Shown: positions 1 to 6,543, counted from the first letter of the stretch. The stretch: 9,971 nucleotides of DNA from Deltaproteobacteria bacterium ADurb.Bin026 (GCA_002071245.1 MWEV01000085.1:1-9971); one strand, 5' to 3'. The notes: a model not told the origin generated them from the letters alone. A program made the numbers and translations.

Positions 1-1
1 C

Positions 2-202
2 CTTGAAATCAATCCTTCGCATCCACTGTTTGCGGCTATGAATACGATTTTTGAAAACGACAAAAATAGTCCACACTTGGAAGATTATACGAGACTTTTG
101 TATGATCAGGCCCTTCTTCTTGAGGGTTCAAAACCTAAAGACCCTGCGGCGTTTGCAAAGGTTTTGGCGAGACTGATGGTTGAAAACGCTGAAAAATATT
201 AA
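2..202 (+). CDS. htpG: Molecular chaperone HtpG (Hsp90), C-terminal end, partial
   Basis: This is the last 66 codons of a gene entering from the left edge, ending in TAA at 200-202. The translation opens LEINPSHPLFAAMNTIF and continues through DYTRLLYDQALLLEGSKPKD to AAFAKVLARLM. This is the typical C-terminal dimerisation-domain ending of bacterial HtpG: an 'LEINP.HP' strand, a 'LLYDQALL.EG....DP' helix and a final helix. HtpG is a cytosolic ATP-dependent chaperone that acts as a homodimer; the ATPase and middle domains lie outside the window. The reading frame is open from base 2. Only 6 bp separate its stop from the stop of the convergent exported-protein gene, and I see no clear terminator hairpin between them. 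Confidence 0.9.
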   Translation, partial: LEINPSHPLFAAMNTIFENDKNSPHLEDYTRLLYDQALLLEGSKPKDPAAFAKVLARLMVENAEKY

Positions 203-208
203 CCCGGT

Positions 209-613
209 TCAGGGGCATATATTATCATAAAGACCCCCTATCCTTGACTCCAAAGGCAGCTCATCAGTGGGGGGTCTACTTTTGTAATCCTCGAAGCTTA
301 TGGTCATTTCTCTATCGCCGTCATATTCTACAATGGATAACAACTCATAATATTTTGTTTTACAGTTTATCTCAGTATGCATCTTAAACATATCCTGAGT
401 TTCGTCTTTCCCCAAATCTTTTACGATCTTCTGCCACACCCTTTTGATGCCTTGACCGGGTGACTCCAAGCTGTCCTTATCGTATAAATACTTATAACCT
501 GAATCAGTTGCATAAAACAGCCGCCAATCGGCCCCTTCAGAAAACGAATAAAGACCGGTAAGTATTAGGCCGCACAAAATCGGGATTGAAATTTTATTCT
601 TTATCATTCTCAT
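209..613 (-). CDS. Small exported protein, surface-adhesin protein E-like
   Basis: The predicted protein is 134 aa. It has a basic N-terminus (MRMIKNK), a hydrophobic stretch at about residues 8-24 and a plausible signal peptidase I site near SEGA/DW at residue 28. There is no lipobox. The mature part begins DWRLFYATDSG, continues KYLYDKDSLE and has VWQKIV near residue 60. Two cysteines, Cys84 (EINCKTKYY) and Cys133 (near the C-terminal NICP), could form a disulphide. The pattern of a Trp start, a short Tyr-rich strand, 'V-W-x-K' and a terminal Cys resembles the Adhesin_E fold of periplasmic or surface proteins; the family match is by recognition and the role is unknown. The start at 613 is preferred because GGAGGTAA (617-624) lies at good spacing. 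It follows the DUF4139 gene by 72 bp on the same strand and probably shares its transcript. Confidence 0.72.
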   Translation of the reverse strand: MRMIKNKISIPILCGLILTGLYSFSEGADWRLFYATDSGYKYLYDKDSLESPGQGIKRVWQKIVKDLGKDETQDMFKMHTEINCKTKYYELLSIVEYDGDREMTISFEDYKSRPPTDELPLESRIGGLYDNICP

Positions 614-685
614 ATATTACCTCCGTGGTTTTTCGAGGTCTCTGAAAAAGGCTTAAAATGTCAAGTTATCTTTCAGTTTTTTTCA

Positions 686-2119
686 TCAATACTTTATCCG
701 TAATTTATAGGAAAGTTTTGCCTCTTTGTTCTTTTTTACAGGCACATCAAACGATAGGGTAGCTGAATCTTCCCTTTTATAGGTATGAGATGATTCAAGC
801 ACCTTCCAATCTGCAAATGGATGCTCTACAACCTTTACAACGATGTCCTCTGCTTTGTGATTTCTTAATGAGATCTCATAGGCGACCTCGTTTATGTTTT
901 TTGACACCTTTTCCCATTGCATCTGCTTTCTTTCCCCGACAATATCAAAGGCATTACCGATCTTTACGTTGATCTTTTCATCTTTCGGGGTATGCTGAAT
1001 AGAATTTTCTCCAATAAACTGAAGGCTTCCGTCCGCATCGTGTTTATACATCCTTAGAATCCCCTTTGGAAGAGGTATGCCGAGGTTATGCTCCGATTTG
1101 TTTGCAATCTCAATATTAACTGCTACCTTTTCATTCTTAAAGGGTTCACCATAATAGTTGTGGAAAAAATAGCTTTGTCCTTCATAGATGAATTGTTTTT
1201 TTACCGGAACATTTGAGGTTTGTAGCAGACCGATTTGTTTTGTCTGATTTTGCTTCACAGTAGCCTTTCTATCAAGTGTGTAAATATGGTATTCAAAAAA
1301 TGTGTCTTCCTTGAACTGCGGTTCAGTCTTTCGCATTGCCATCATACCTGCCGCCATCTCCATCCTGCTTTCATCTCTTACCCTGCTTATATCACCTGCA
1401 ACAAGCTTAAGTGAGGCATCTTTATAAGTCCCACCGCTTCTGTTGTCTATCGTTACCCATCCTGAAACGTTTGCTGATGTGTCTTTGTCGTTTAATACGA
1501 TTATGTAGTCTGCACGCCAGTTTATTCCTCCTGTCAGATAGATGGCCTCAACCTCATGCAAAGAAGATACTTGATTGTTTATTAGCCAGACGAGTGTCGG
1601 TTTGGATATGAGGCTTTCAGGAACTTCGGGGAAGATTACCCTGCCGGGGTGATTAAACGTGATCTCATTGCCGATTTTATAAACAGGTTTTCCTTCGTTG
1701 TTCGAAAGGAGCGTTGCCTTTACTGTTTCTTCTTTGTCTGTATATGGATTTTTCGTTATGAGTTTTATCTCTTTGCCTATATATTTATCGAGCAGTTTCC
1801 CCGGGCTTAAAAGGTCGTACTCGTAGTTTTGCTCGAGAACGTTAAAACCGTCTTGGGCACCAAGGGATTTAATGCTAACGCTTGTGGGCATAATCTGTGC
1901 TGCCACGTCCATAAATTTTAGTTCCTGGATGCCTTTTTGAAGTTTTATCTGTCTTTTGTCCTTCACAAGGCCAATATTGCTGTTATATACAGTAACTTCA
2001 ACCCCTGTCTGGTTTTCAACCCCTATTGAGTTTTGCCCGATTGCATACACAATGTTTCCGGCAGACAAAGCAACCATTAAAAACAACGATGTCAGCAGAA
2101 TACTATAAATTTTTGACAT
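686..2119 (-). CDS. DUF4139 domain-containing exported protein
   Basis: The protein is 477 aa. A signal peptide spans residues 1-26: K3, a hydrophobic core, then cleavage after VYA. The remainder shows hallmarks of the DUF4139 family. An N-terminal beta strand region (VTVYNSNIGLVKDKRQIKL, about residues 42-60) asserts a 'no information' motif pattern. The central signature TGGINWRADYIIVLN is followed by GWVTIDNRSGGTYKDASL and LVAGDISR. The C-terminal half has GIPLPKGILRMYKHD and the segment FIGENSIQHTPKDE, then GNAFDIVGERKQ. Members are beta-rich, exported proteins whose biochemical function is not established, so the role here is unknown; a periplasmic or envelope location is inferred from the signal peptide. 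The ATG is preceded by an excellent AGGAGGTAAA ribosome-binding site (2121-2130). It is probably the first gene of a two-gene unit with the adhesin-E-like gene downstream. I could not identify a convincing minus-strand promoter in the 136 bp upstream. Confidence 0.85.
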   Translation of the reverse strand: MSKIYSILLTSLFLMVALSAGNIVYAIGQNSIGVENQTGVEVTVYNSNIGLVKDKRQIKLQKGIQELKFMDVAAQIMPTSVSIKSLGAQDGFNVLEQNYEYDLLSPGKLLDKYIGKEIKLITKNPYTDKEETVKATLLSNNEGKPVYKIGNEITFNHPGRVIFPEVPESLISKPTLVWLINNQVSSLHEVEAIYLTGGINWRADYIIVLNDKDTSANVSGWVTIDNRSGGTYKDASLKLVAGDISRVRDESRMEMAAGMMAMRKTEPQFKEDTFFEYHIYTLDRKATVKQNQTKQIGLLQTSNVPVKKQFIYEGQSYFFHNYYGEPFKNEKVAVNIEIANKSEHNLGIPLPKGILRMYKHDADGSLQFIGENSIQHTPKDEKINVKIGNAFDIVGERKQMQWEKVSKNINEVAYEISLRNHKAEDIVVKVVEHPFADWKVLESSHTYKREDSATLSFDVPVKKNKEAKLSYKLRIKY

Positions 2120-2136
2120 TTTTACCTCCTAATTGG

Positions 2137-2165
2137 TTGACAGTCCATAGTTGATGGCCCATAAT
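2137..2165 (+). promoter_or_regulatory. Strong sigma70-like promoter pointing at the 3' end of the dehydrogenase gene (possible antisense)
   Basis: A perfect TTGACA (2137-2142) is followed after exactly 17 bp by CATAAT (2160-2165, 5 of 6 matches to TATAAT). A transcript would start near 2172 and run on the plus strand through the short gap and into the minus-strand dehydrogenase gene as antisense RNA. No sizeable plus-strand gene lies downstream. The rest of the 2120-2255 gap is AT-rich, and I see no clear terminator or minus-strand promoter in it. The match is good but AT-rich DNA yields such matches by chance. Confidence 0.35.
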
Positions 2166-2255
2166 CGATAACAAAATGTTTTTTTAAGTTTATAGATATT
2201 TCTATCGGAAAATTCATATCTTTTCTGGTCACTGTGTGGGTGTCAAGATTTTGCG

Positions 2256-3113
2256 CTACCCCCATTCTTTTAACACCTTATATACCCCGGAGAAATCGAG
2301 GTGATCGATCTCCCTGAAAAGCGTCATGCCAAAAAGTTCTTTCACTATGCTGCCTGTAAAAAGCGGTCTTTTCAATGATTTAGCGAGATCCTGCAAAATA
2401 TGCAGGTCCTTATAGATAAGCGATGATGAAAAATGTGCTGAGAAGTCTTCGTTGATGAGCTTTTCCCTCTTTGCAGCAAGAACCATCGAATTACCAGCGC
2501 CCGCAGCGAGAATATCGAGAACCTTCTCTTTGTCCAGACCAACAGCCTCCCCAAAGACAGTTGCCTCTGCTATGGCAACCATGAAACAACCGAGTATCAA
2601 ATTATTTATAAGTTTCATTTTTGTAGGAAGGCCGGGCTTGCCAAGATAAAAAATCGTACTGCCTATCTTTTGGATAAATGGTAGGGCGATATCATAGGCG
2701 CTTTTTTCGCCACCTGTAAGAACGGTGAGTTTGCCCTGAGAGGCAGGAACAACGCTTCCAAGGACAGGTGCTTCGATATAGAATGCCCCTTTTGCAAGAA
2801 ACATCTCGTGAAAAAGTAGAACAGGTTCAAAATGGTTTGTCGTGATGTCAATAATGATCTTTCCTTTCAAATCCCCCGACAAAAGACCGTTCTCGCTGCC
2901 TGCTATATCTGTAACGGCATTGCTGTCGAATAGGCATATGAACACAATGTTTGTCTCAGATACCAGTTCGGCAGGATTTTCAGCCCATTTTGCGTCCAAC
3001 CCTTGAGACCTTTCTTTTGTCCTGTTCCAGACGGAGAGTTCGACACCTTCGGAGATGAGTCTTTTTGCAATGGTTTTCCCTAATGCACCCAAGCCTATAA
3101 AACCTGCTTTCAT
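2256..3113 (-). CDS. NAD(P)-dependent beta-hydroxyacid dehydrogenase (glyoxylate/succinic semialdehyde reductase-like)
   Basis: The protein is 285 aa from the chosen start, the usual length for the 3-hydroxyisobutyrate dehydrogenase/6PGDH-like superfamily. It opens MKAGFIGLGALG, giving the Rossmann GxGxxG glycines at 7, 9 and 12. VWNRT at 28-32 ends beta-2; Asn-Arg-Thr there favours NADP(H). The substrate-loop signature is EAPVLGS (114-120), followed by GKLTVLTGG. The catalytic Lys region is TKMKLINN (164-171), where Lys165 or Lys167 is the candidate general acid/base. The second half is the all-helical domain. EAPVxGS plus a KMKL-type lysine segment resembles GLYR-type reductases of glyoxylate and succinic semialdehyde more than classical 3-hydroxyisobutyrate dehydrogenase, but the substrate cannot be assigned. 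The family opening (MKxGFIGLG) favours the ATG at 3113, which has GGAGA 8 nt upstream; an in-frame ATG at 3134 with GAGG upstream would add seven residues. It lies downstream of ogt on the same strand. Confidence 0.85.
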   Translation of the reverse strand: MKAGFIGLGALGKTIAKRLISEGVELSVWNRTKERSQGLDAKWAENPAELVSETNIVFICLFDSNAVTDIAGSENGLLSGDLKGKIIIDITTNHFEPVLLFHEMFLAKGAFYIEAPVLGSVVPASQGKLTVLTGGEKSAYDIALPFIQKIGSTIFYLGKPGLPTKMKLINNLILGCFMVAIAEATVFGEAVGLDKEKVLDILAAGAGNSMVLAAKREKLINEDFSAHFSSSLIYKDLHILQDLAKSLKRPLFTGSIVKELFGMTLFREIDHLDFSGVYKVLKEWG

Positions 3114-3225
3114 CTTTATGTCTCCATCGTTCATAATTGCCTCAATATGAAAATATTACCACAGTTGAACAAACATTTATACCGAATCGATATTGCAAAA
3201 AAAATAATTTCACAGCCTTTTTTAC

Positions 3226-3744
3226 CTATATATGTTTTATTTTGCCTAAACTGCCTTCAATTGAGAGGAGCATTCTTTTGATGTGGATGCCCGATGAAAA
3301 CCCGCCGATACCACCATCTTGTCTTATCACACGGTGACAGGGAATTATTATGGGTATCGGATTCCTGCCAACCGCCTGACCGACTGCCCGAGAGGCATTT
3401 TTGTATCCAATACGTTTTCCTATCCACCCATAGCTTTTCAGTTCACCATAAGGGATACGAATCAGTTCTTCGAGAACCTTTTGAGTGAAAGGCGTTAGAC
3501 TTGAAATATCAATATCTGCATTGAATTTGACCACTTTGCCTTTCAGGTAATTGTCAAGGTCTCTCCAGATATCTCGGAATGGTTTTTCCGAGTCAATACA
3601 TGCTGGATATATCGCCGAAACATCCTTTTTGATGCGTAGCGGTTCACCTTCTTTTATGTCAAGCCCAATGAGCCTACCATTTCTGGCTACAAGCACGATA
3701 TAGCCCAACGATGATTCCCTTATGTTGTATTCGATCAAATCCAA
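3226..3744 (-). CDS. ogt: Methylated-DNA--protein-cysteine methyltransferase (O6-alkylguanine repair)
   Basis: This 172-aa protein removes O6-alkyl groups from guanine by transferring them irreversibly to its own active-site cysteine. The catalytic motif IIPCHRVI is complete, with Cys136 and His137. Upstream are the arginine finger in NASRAVGQAVGRNP (Arg119) and the Asn-Pro hinge (128-129). Downstream is GGFSSGIHIKRMLLSIEG, with the conserved Glu164. Residues 1-80 form the less conserved N-terminal domain, so this is the single-function Ogt/MGMT type without an Ada transcription domain. The only in-frame start that fits is TTG at 3742-3744, because an in-frame TAA lies five codons upstream; AAGGA lies about 9 nt before it. 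A short leader ORF overlaps this start (see 3735-3770). The gene diverges from the MBL-fold hydrolase, and the dehydrogenase gene lies about 110 bp downstream. Confidence 0.93.
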   Translation of the reverse strand: MDLIEYNIRESSLGYIVLVARNGRLIGLDIKEGEPLRIKKDVSAIYPACIDSEKPFRDIWRDLDNYLKGKVVKFNADIDISSLTPFTQKVLEELIRIPYGELKSYGWIGKRIGYKNASRAVGQAVGRNPIPIIIPCHRVIRQDGGIGGFSSGIHIKRMLLSIEGSLGKIKHI

Positions 3745-3770
3745 TTTGACATATCCTTATCATTGGTCAT
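3735..3770 (-). CDS. Putative 11-codon leader ORF overlapping the ogt start
   Basis: The minus strand carries AGGAGA (3778-3783), then 7 nt, then an ATG (3768-3770) opening an ORF that encodes MTNDKDMSNWI and stops at TGA (3735-3737). The stop lies just inside ogt, so the ORF overlaps the ogt TTG start by 10 nt in another frame. This Shine-Dalgarno sequence is stronger than the one belonging to ogt. It could be a leader peptide coupling translation into ogt. Alternatively, a one-base indel in this assembly may have split the true ogt N-terminus, whose native start would then be this ATG. Either way the region deserves care when setting the ogt start. Confidence 0.4.
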   Translation of the reverse strand: MTNDKDMSNWI

Positions 3771-3775
3771 AGAAT
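3746..3775 (+). promoter_or_regulatory. Sigma70-like promoter of the MBL-fold hydrolase gene
   Basis: TTGACA (3746-3751, perfect) is separated by 18 bp from TAGAAT (3770-3775, 5 of 6). Transcription would begin near 3782, giving a leader of about 50 nt before the ATG at 3833. The -35 lies only 2 bp upstream of the ogt TTG start, so this promoter sits inside the ogt leader region. RNA polymerase bound here would compete with transcription of ogt from the opposite strand. Confidence 0.55.
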
Positions 3776-3832
3776 GTTCTCCTGTGGGATAGAGTAAAAA
3801 GGTAGATAAGGTTACCACAACAGGGGATAGAT

Positions 3833-4597
3833 ATGGAAGGATATATAAAATTTTTTGGTACAGGAGGGGCGCGTTTTGTTGCTTCAAGGCAAATAAGGGC
3901 AACGGGCGGTCTATGGTTGCATTATAAGGGTACAAATCTTTACATAGATCCAGGGCCCGGGGCAATTGTAAAAATGCATGCCTCAAAGGAGAAATTTGAC
4001 CCCATACATCTGGATGGCATAATCATCACACATAAACATATTGACCATGCAAATGATGTTAATGTGATGATAGAAGCGATGACAGATGGCGGATTCAAGA
4101 AAAGGGGAATACTTTTTTGTCCTGAAGATGCCGTAAATGGCGACCCGGTTGTTTTGCAATATGTGAGAAAATATCTCGATGGTATAGCGCTTTTCCATGA
4201 GGGAGGACACTACGTTGTAAAAGATATAGCCTTCAGTACGCCAGTACGGCACATTCACCCTGTTGAGACATACGGCATAATCTTTCATCTTAACAAAAAG
4301 ATAGCCCTTATTTCAGATACAAGGTTTTTTGACACGTTGCCGTTACACTACAATGTTGATTGCCTGATTATAAATGTATTAAGGTCAAAACCTATAACAA
4401 AGTCAGATGCGGTGGATCATCTTGCGGTTGACGATGTTATAGAGATCGTGAACTATATAAAGCCGGAGACGGTTTTGCTCACGCATTTTGGGATGAACCT
4501 GATAAAGGAAAAGCCTGATCTTGTTGCAGAAAGAATAAAAGATATTACCGGGATGAATATTGTAGCAGCTTATGACGGGATGAAGTATGAGTTCTGA
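3833..4597 (+). CDS. MBL-fold metallo-hydrolase (RNase Z-like/phosphodiesterase type)
   Basis: This 254-aa cytosolic protein has no signal peptide. The metallo-beta-lactamase signature is THKHIDHAND, with His67, His69, Asp71 and His72 as the two-metal ligand set. FFGTGGARF (7-15) opens the fold, and NLYIDPGPGA (35-44) is the strand before it. Further ligand candidates are His140 or His142 (RHIHPVETYG), Asp162 (ISDTRF) and His218 (LTHFGMN). The TGG opening, the YIDPGPGA strand and the SDTR motif match the RNase Z/phosphodiesterase branch rather than true beta-lactamases. The substrate is unknown; phosphodiester bonds in RNA or small nucleotides would be typical. GGGGA lies 5 nt before the ATG. 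The gene is transcribed away from ogt and ends 9 bp from the stop of the convergent phosphatase gene. Confidence 0.85.
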   Translation: MEGYIKFFGTGGARFVASRQIRATGGLWLHYKGTNLYIDPGPGAIVKMHASKEKFDPIHLDGIIITHKHIDHANDVNVMIEAMTDGGFKKRGILFCPEDAVNGDPVVLQYVRKYLDGIALFHEGGHYVVKDIAFSTPVRHIHPVETYGIIFHLNKKIALISDTRFFDTLPLHYNVDCLIINVLRSKPITKSDAVDHLAVDDVIEIVNYIKPETVLLTHFGMNLIKEKPDLVAERIKDITGMNIVAAYDGMKYEF

Positions 4598-4614
4598 AAA
4601 AAATAGTCAAGAAC
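4591..4614. terminator. Possible shared hairpin between convergent stop codons
   Basis: GTTCTGA (4591-4597) can pair with TCAAGAAC (4607-4614) with one bulged base, around a 9-nt A-rich loop. The two arms include the stop codons of the MBL-fold gene and of the convergent phosphatase gene. There is no clear U-tract after either arm, so an intrinsic terminator is uncertain; it is the only hairpin-like structure at this convergent junction. Confidence 0.25.
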
Positions 4615-5380
4615 CATTTAACACTTCGAGCATGTCCTTGTGTATAAGGCCGTTTGAGGCAGCAATATTATCCCTGTAAATGTCAAAAGGGTTACCCTCA
4701 AAGTTCGTTATCTTGCCTCCTGATTCTGATACAATCAAAAAACCGGCGGCAACATCCCATGGGTTGAGCTTTAATTCCCAGAAACCATCAAACCTACCGC
4801 ATGCAAGATAACAGAGGTTGAGCGCTGCAGAACCGTCTCTTCTGATCGCCTGTGCAGCATATAGAAATTTTATGAAGTGGTTTATATTGTTATTTTTGTT
4901 AGTAACGAGATCGTATGGGAAACCCGTGCTTAAAAGCGCATTTTTTAATCCTTTTATCTTCGATACATTTATCCTGTTGCCGTTCAGATATGCACCTTCA
5001 CCTTTTTTACTATAAAACAACTCATCGAATATGGGATTATATACAGCTCCGACTATAATATCTCCTTCCTTCTCGTAGGCGACAGATGTACAGAAAAATG
5101 GATAACCATGCGCATAATTTGTCGTTCCGTCAAGAGGGTCTATGATCCACCTGTTCTTTGTGCTGTCATAAGTATTTGTCTTTTCTTCACTGATTATCTC
5201 GTCGTCAGGAAATGTTTCTTTAATGAATCCCATGATCCTTTCCTGACAAAGATAATCCACATCGGTTACCAAATTGATTTCACCTTTGTGGTGTATAGTA
5301 AAATTTTGCTCGTAGTATCTTTTTTGGATATTGCCAGATTCTTTTGCACAATGTATGGCAAATTTTAACAGATCGTCCAT
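4607..5380 (-). CDS. Inositol monophosphatase family protein (SuhB-like)
   Basis: The protein is 257 aa, the standard family length. It is a Mg2+-dependent, Li+-sensitive-type phosphomonoesterase fold that hydrolyses myo-inositol-1-phosphate and, in some members, fructose-1,6-bisphosphate or other sugar phosphates. The metal site is complete: Glu65/Glu66 in IISEEKT, the DPLDGTTNY motif (81-89; Asp81, Asp84, Gly85, Thr86) and NPWDVAAG (206-213; Asp209). RRDGSAAL (180-187) is the conserved substrate-pocket segment. The physiological substrate cannot be decided from sequence. There is no Shine-Dalgarno sequence before the ATG, and the promoter places transcription initiation at or next to it. 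It is divergent from the galT-like gene and may serve the same sugar-phosphate metabolism, although the promoters are separate. Confidence 0.92.
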   Translation of the reverse strand: MDDLLKFAIHCAKESGNIQKRYYEQNFTIHHKGEINLVTDVDYLCQERIMGFIKETFPDDEIISEEKTNTYDSTKNRWIIDPLDGTTNYAHGYPFFCTSVAYEKEGDIIVGAVYNPIFDELFYSKKGEGAYLNGNRINVSKIKGLKNALLSTGFPYDLVTNKNNNINHFIKFLYAAQAIRRDGSAALNLCYLACGRFDGFWELKLNPWDVAAGFLIVSESGGKITNFEGNPFDIYRDNIAASNGLIHKDMLEVLNGS

Positions 5381-5386
5381 CTGACT

Positions 5387-5416
5387 ATTCTAAATGAAAT
5401 ATGATGTGGTTTTCAA
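5387..5416 (-). promoter_or_regulatory. Leaderless-type promoter of the inositol monophosphatase gene
   Basis: Read on the minus strand, TTGAAA (5411-5416) is followed after 18 bp by TAGAAT (5387-5392). The -10 ends 6 nt before the ATG (5378-5380), so the expected +1 falls on or beside the A of the start codon. No Shine-Dalgarno sequence lies in the bases before the ATG, consistent with a leaderless mRNA. Confidence 0.55.
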
Positions 5417-5463
5417 GTATTATAAAGATTTTCCTTTCGATTAAACAAACTGGTTAATGTGGT

Positions 5464-5493
5464 TTGACAAACGGCCAACAAATATTCTATCAT
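5464..5493 (+). promoter_or_regulatory. Leaderless-type promoter of the galT-like gene
   Basis: TTGACA (5464-5469, perfect) is followed after 18 bp by TATCAT (5488-5493, 5 of 6). Six nt (TTCAAA) separate the -10 from the ATG at 5500, so the expected +1 is the A of ATG. No Shine-Dalgarno sequence is present. Spacer length and the -10 to ATG distance are identical to those of the divergent phosphatase promoter. An imperfect ATTAA...TTAAT repeat (5440-5458) lies between the two -35 boxes, but it is too weak to call an operator. Confidence 0.6.
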
Positions 5494-5499
5494 TTCAAA

Positions 5500-6480
5500 A
5501 TGGCGGAACTGAGGAGAGATATCGTTACGGGAAATTGGGTAGTTGTTGGTCATCGAACTATAAAAAGCGATTCTGTGGGATTGTGTCCCTTTTGTCCAGG
5601 AAATGAACACCTTACACCGAAGACAATCAGAGAGTATAAAGATAATGAAGGGGCATGGCTTGTCCGTTGTTTTCCAGCTTCAAGCCCAATCTTTGTCATT
5701 GAGGAAGAATTGAGCAAACGTGGAGAAGGCATCTATGACAAGATGAACAGTGTAGGTGCCCACGAATTGATTGTTGAGAGCAGATCACATACAAAAATCC
5801 TGTCTGATTTTTCAGAAAACGAATACATGTTACTGCTGGATATGTACCAGGAGAGAATCCACGATCTTAAAAATGACAAAAGATTCAAATATATACAGGT
5901 ATTTAAGAATCATGGTGAGCTTGCAGGTTCATACATCTTTCATCCTCATTCTCATGTGATTGCAACGCCTGTTATGCCGGATAAGATACAACTCGAGCTT
6001 ATTCACTCTAAAAACCACTACTTGCAAAAAGAACGCTGTCTTTTTTGTGATATTATAAACCAGGAGAAGAGACTGGACAAAAGGGTTGTAAGTGTAAACG
6101 CAAGCTTTATATCCATCTGCCCCTTTGCATCAAGATTCCCCTTCGAGACTTGGATACTTCCAAGGTTTCATGACAGCAACTTTGAAAATTTAAAAGATTT
6201 CAGAGCAAAACAGGAGCTTATCAGTATACTTTCCGATGTTATAAAAAGGGTCGAACGATTAACAAACGCATATACGATTGTTATCCACTCTTCTCCTAAT
6301 GTCCACGAGATAGATTCGCTGAATGAACATCGCTTGCCAGTATCGGAACATTTCCACTGGCACATTGAAATCCTTCCCAGGGACTTCAAAACCTCTAAAT
6401 ATAAGAGGGAAGATGAATTTTATGTCACGCAAATCACCCCGGAAGAGGCAGCAAGGACATTAAAAGAAGAGAAGGTTTAA
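5500..6480 (+). CDS. galT: GalT-like nucleotidyltransferase (galactose-1-phosphate uridylyltransferase family)
   Basis: The protein is 326 aa. MAELRRDIVTGNWVVV is the classic GalT family opening and sets the start at 5500. A first zinc pair is Cys29 and Cys32 (CPFCPGNE). The first HIT-type motif is HPHSH at 148-152, then VIATPVMP. A second CxxC (Cys180, Cys183) opens the second half, which ends with a HIT-like HFHWHIEILP (His284, 286 and 288). GalT moves UMP between UDP-glucose and galactose-1-phosphate through a uridylylated histidine, equivalent here to His150. In GalT the fifth motif residue is Gln; here it is His, as in true HIT hydrolases and transferases. Related ADP-glucose phosphorylases or Ap4A phosphorylases are therefore possible, and the substrate is uncertain. 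No other Leloir genes are visible. The predicted promoter leaves no 5' leader. Confidence 0.82.
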   Translation: MAELRRDIVTGNWVVVGHRTIKSDSVGLCPFCPGNEHLTPKTIREYKDNEGAWLVRCFPASSPIFVIEEELSKRGEGIYDKMNSVGAHELIVESRSHTKILSDFSENEYMLLLDMYQERIHDLKNDKRFKYIQVFKNHGELAGSYIFHPHSHVIATPVMPDKIQLELIHSKNHYLQKERCLFCDIINQEKRLDKRVVSVNASFISICPFASRFPFETWILPRFHDSNFENLKDFRAKQELISILSDVIKRVERLTNAYTIVIHSSPNVHEIDSLNEHRLPVSEHFHWHIEILPRDFKTSKYKREDEFYVTQITPEEAARTLKEEKV

Positions 6481-6499
6481 TCTTTTATTTAAATTCTTC

Positions 6500-6528
6500 T
6501 TGACAACTTGAACCACTATATATAGTAT
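6500..6528 (+). promoter_or_regulatory. nrdD operon promoter, overlapped by NrdR box 1
   Basis: TTGACA (6500-6505, perfect) is followed by the AT-rich stretch TATATATAGTAT. With the usual 17-bp spacer the -10 is TAGTAT (6523-6528, 4 of 6); TATAGT at 6521 is the closer match but gives a 15-bp spacer. Either -10 falls inside the first NrdR-box-like palindrome, so bound repressor would block the promoter directly. The predicted leader is roughly 120 nt. Confidence 0.5.
6513..6528. promoter_or_regulatory. NrdR box 1 (near-consensus)
   Basis: CCACTATATATAGTAT matches the published 16-bp NrdR box (ACACwAwATATwGwGT type) at about 14 of 16 positions, including the central palindrome. NrdR is the ATP/dATP-sensing repressor of ribonucleotide reductase operons. 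This copy covers the promoter -10 region upstream of nrdD. Confidence 0.75.
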
Positions 6529-6543
6529 AGTTGTGTTGCATTC

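Noticed and set aside
641..683. CTGAAA...TTTCAG inverted repeat followed by T-run between the DUF4139 and adhesin-E-like genes
   Set aside because: The loop is 20 nt or more and the T-run is on the wrong strand for the local genes, so it is not a convincing terminator.
3190..3223. A-run and T-run flanking the ogt stop that could pair as a terminator
   Set aside because: The stem would be only A-T pairs with a loop of about 13 nt; homopolymer runs are a simpler explanation.
5440..5458. ATTAA...TTAAT repeat between the divergent promoters as an operator
   Set aside because: Arms are only 5 bp and AT-only; there is no known consensus to support it.
5464..5499. Extension of the galT-like gene upstream to TTG at 5464
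   Set aside because: The TTG is part of a perfect TTGACA -35 element, has no Shine-Dalgarno sequence, and family proteins begin at the MAELRRD segment.
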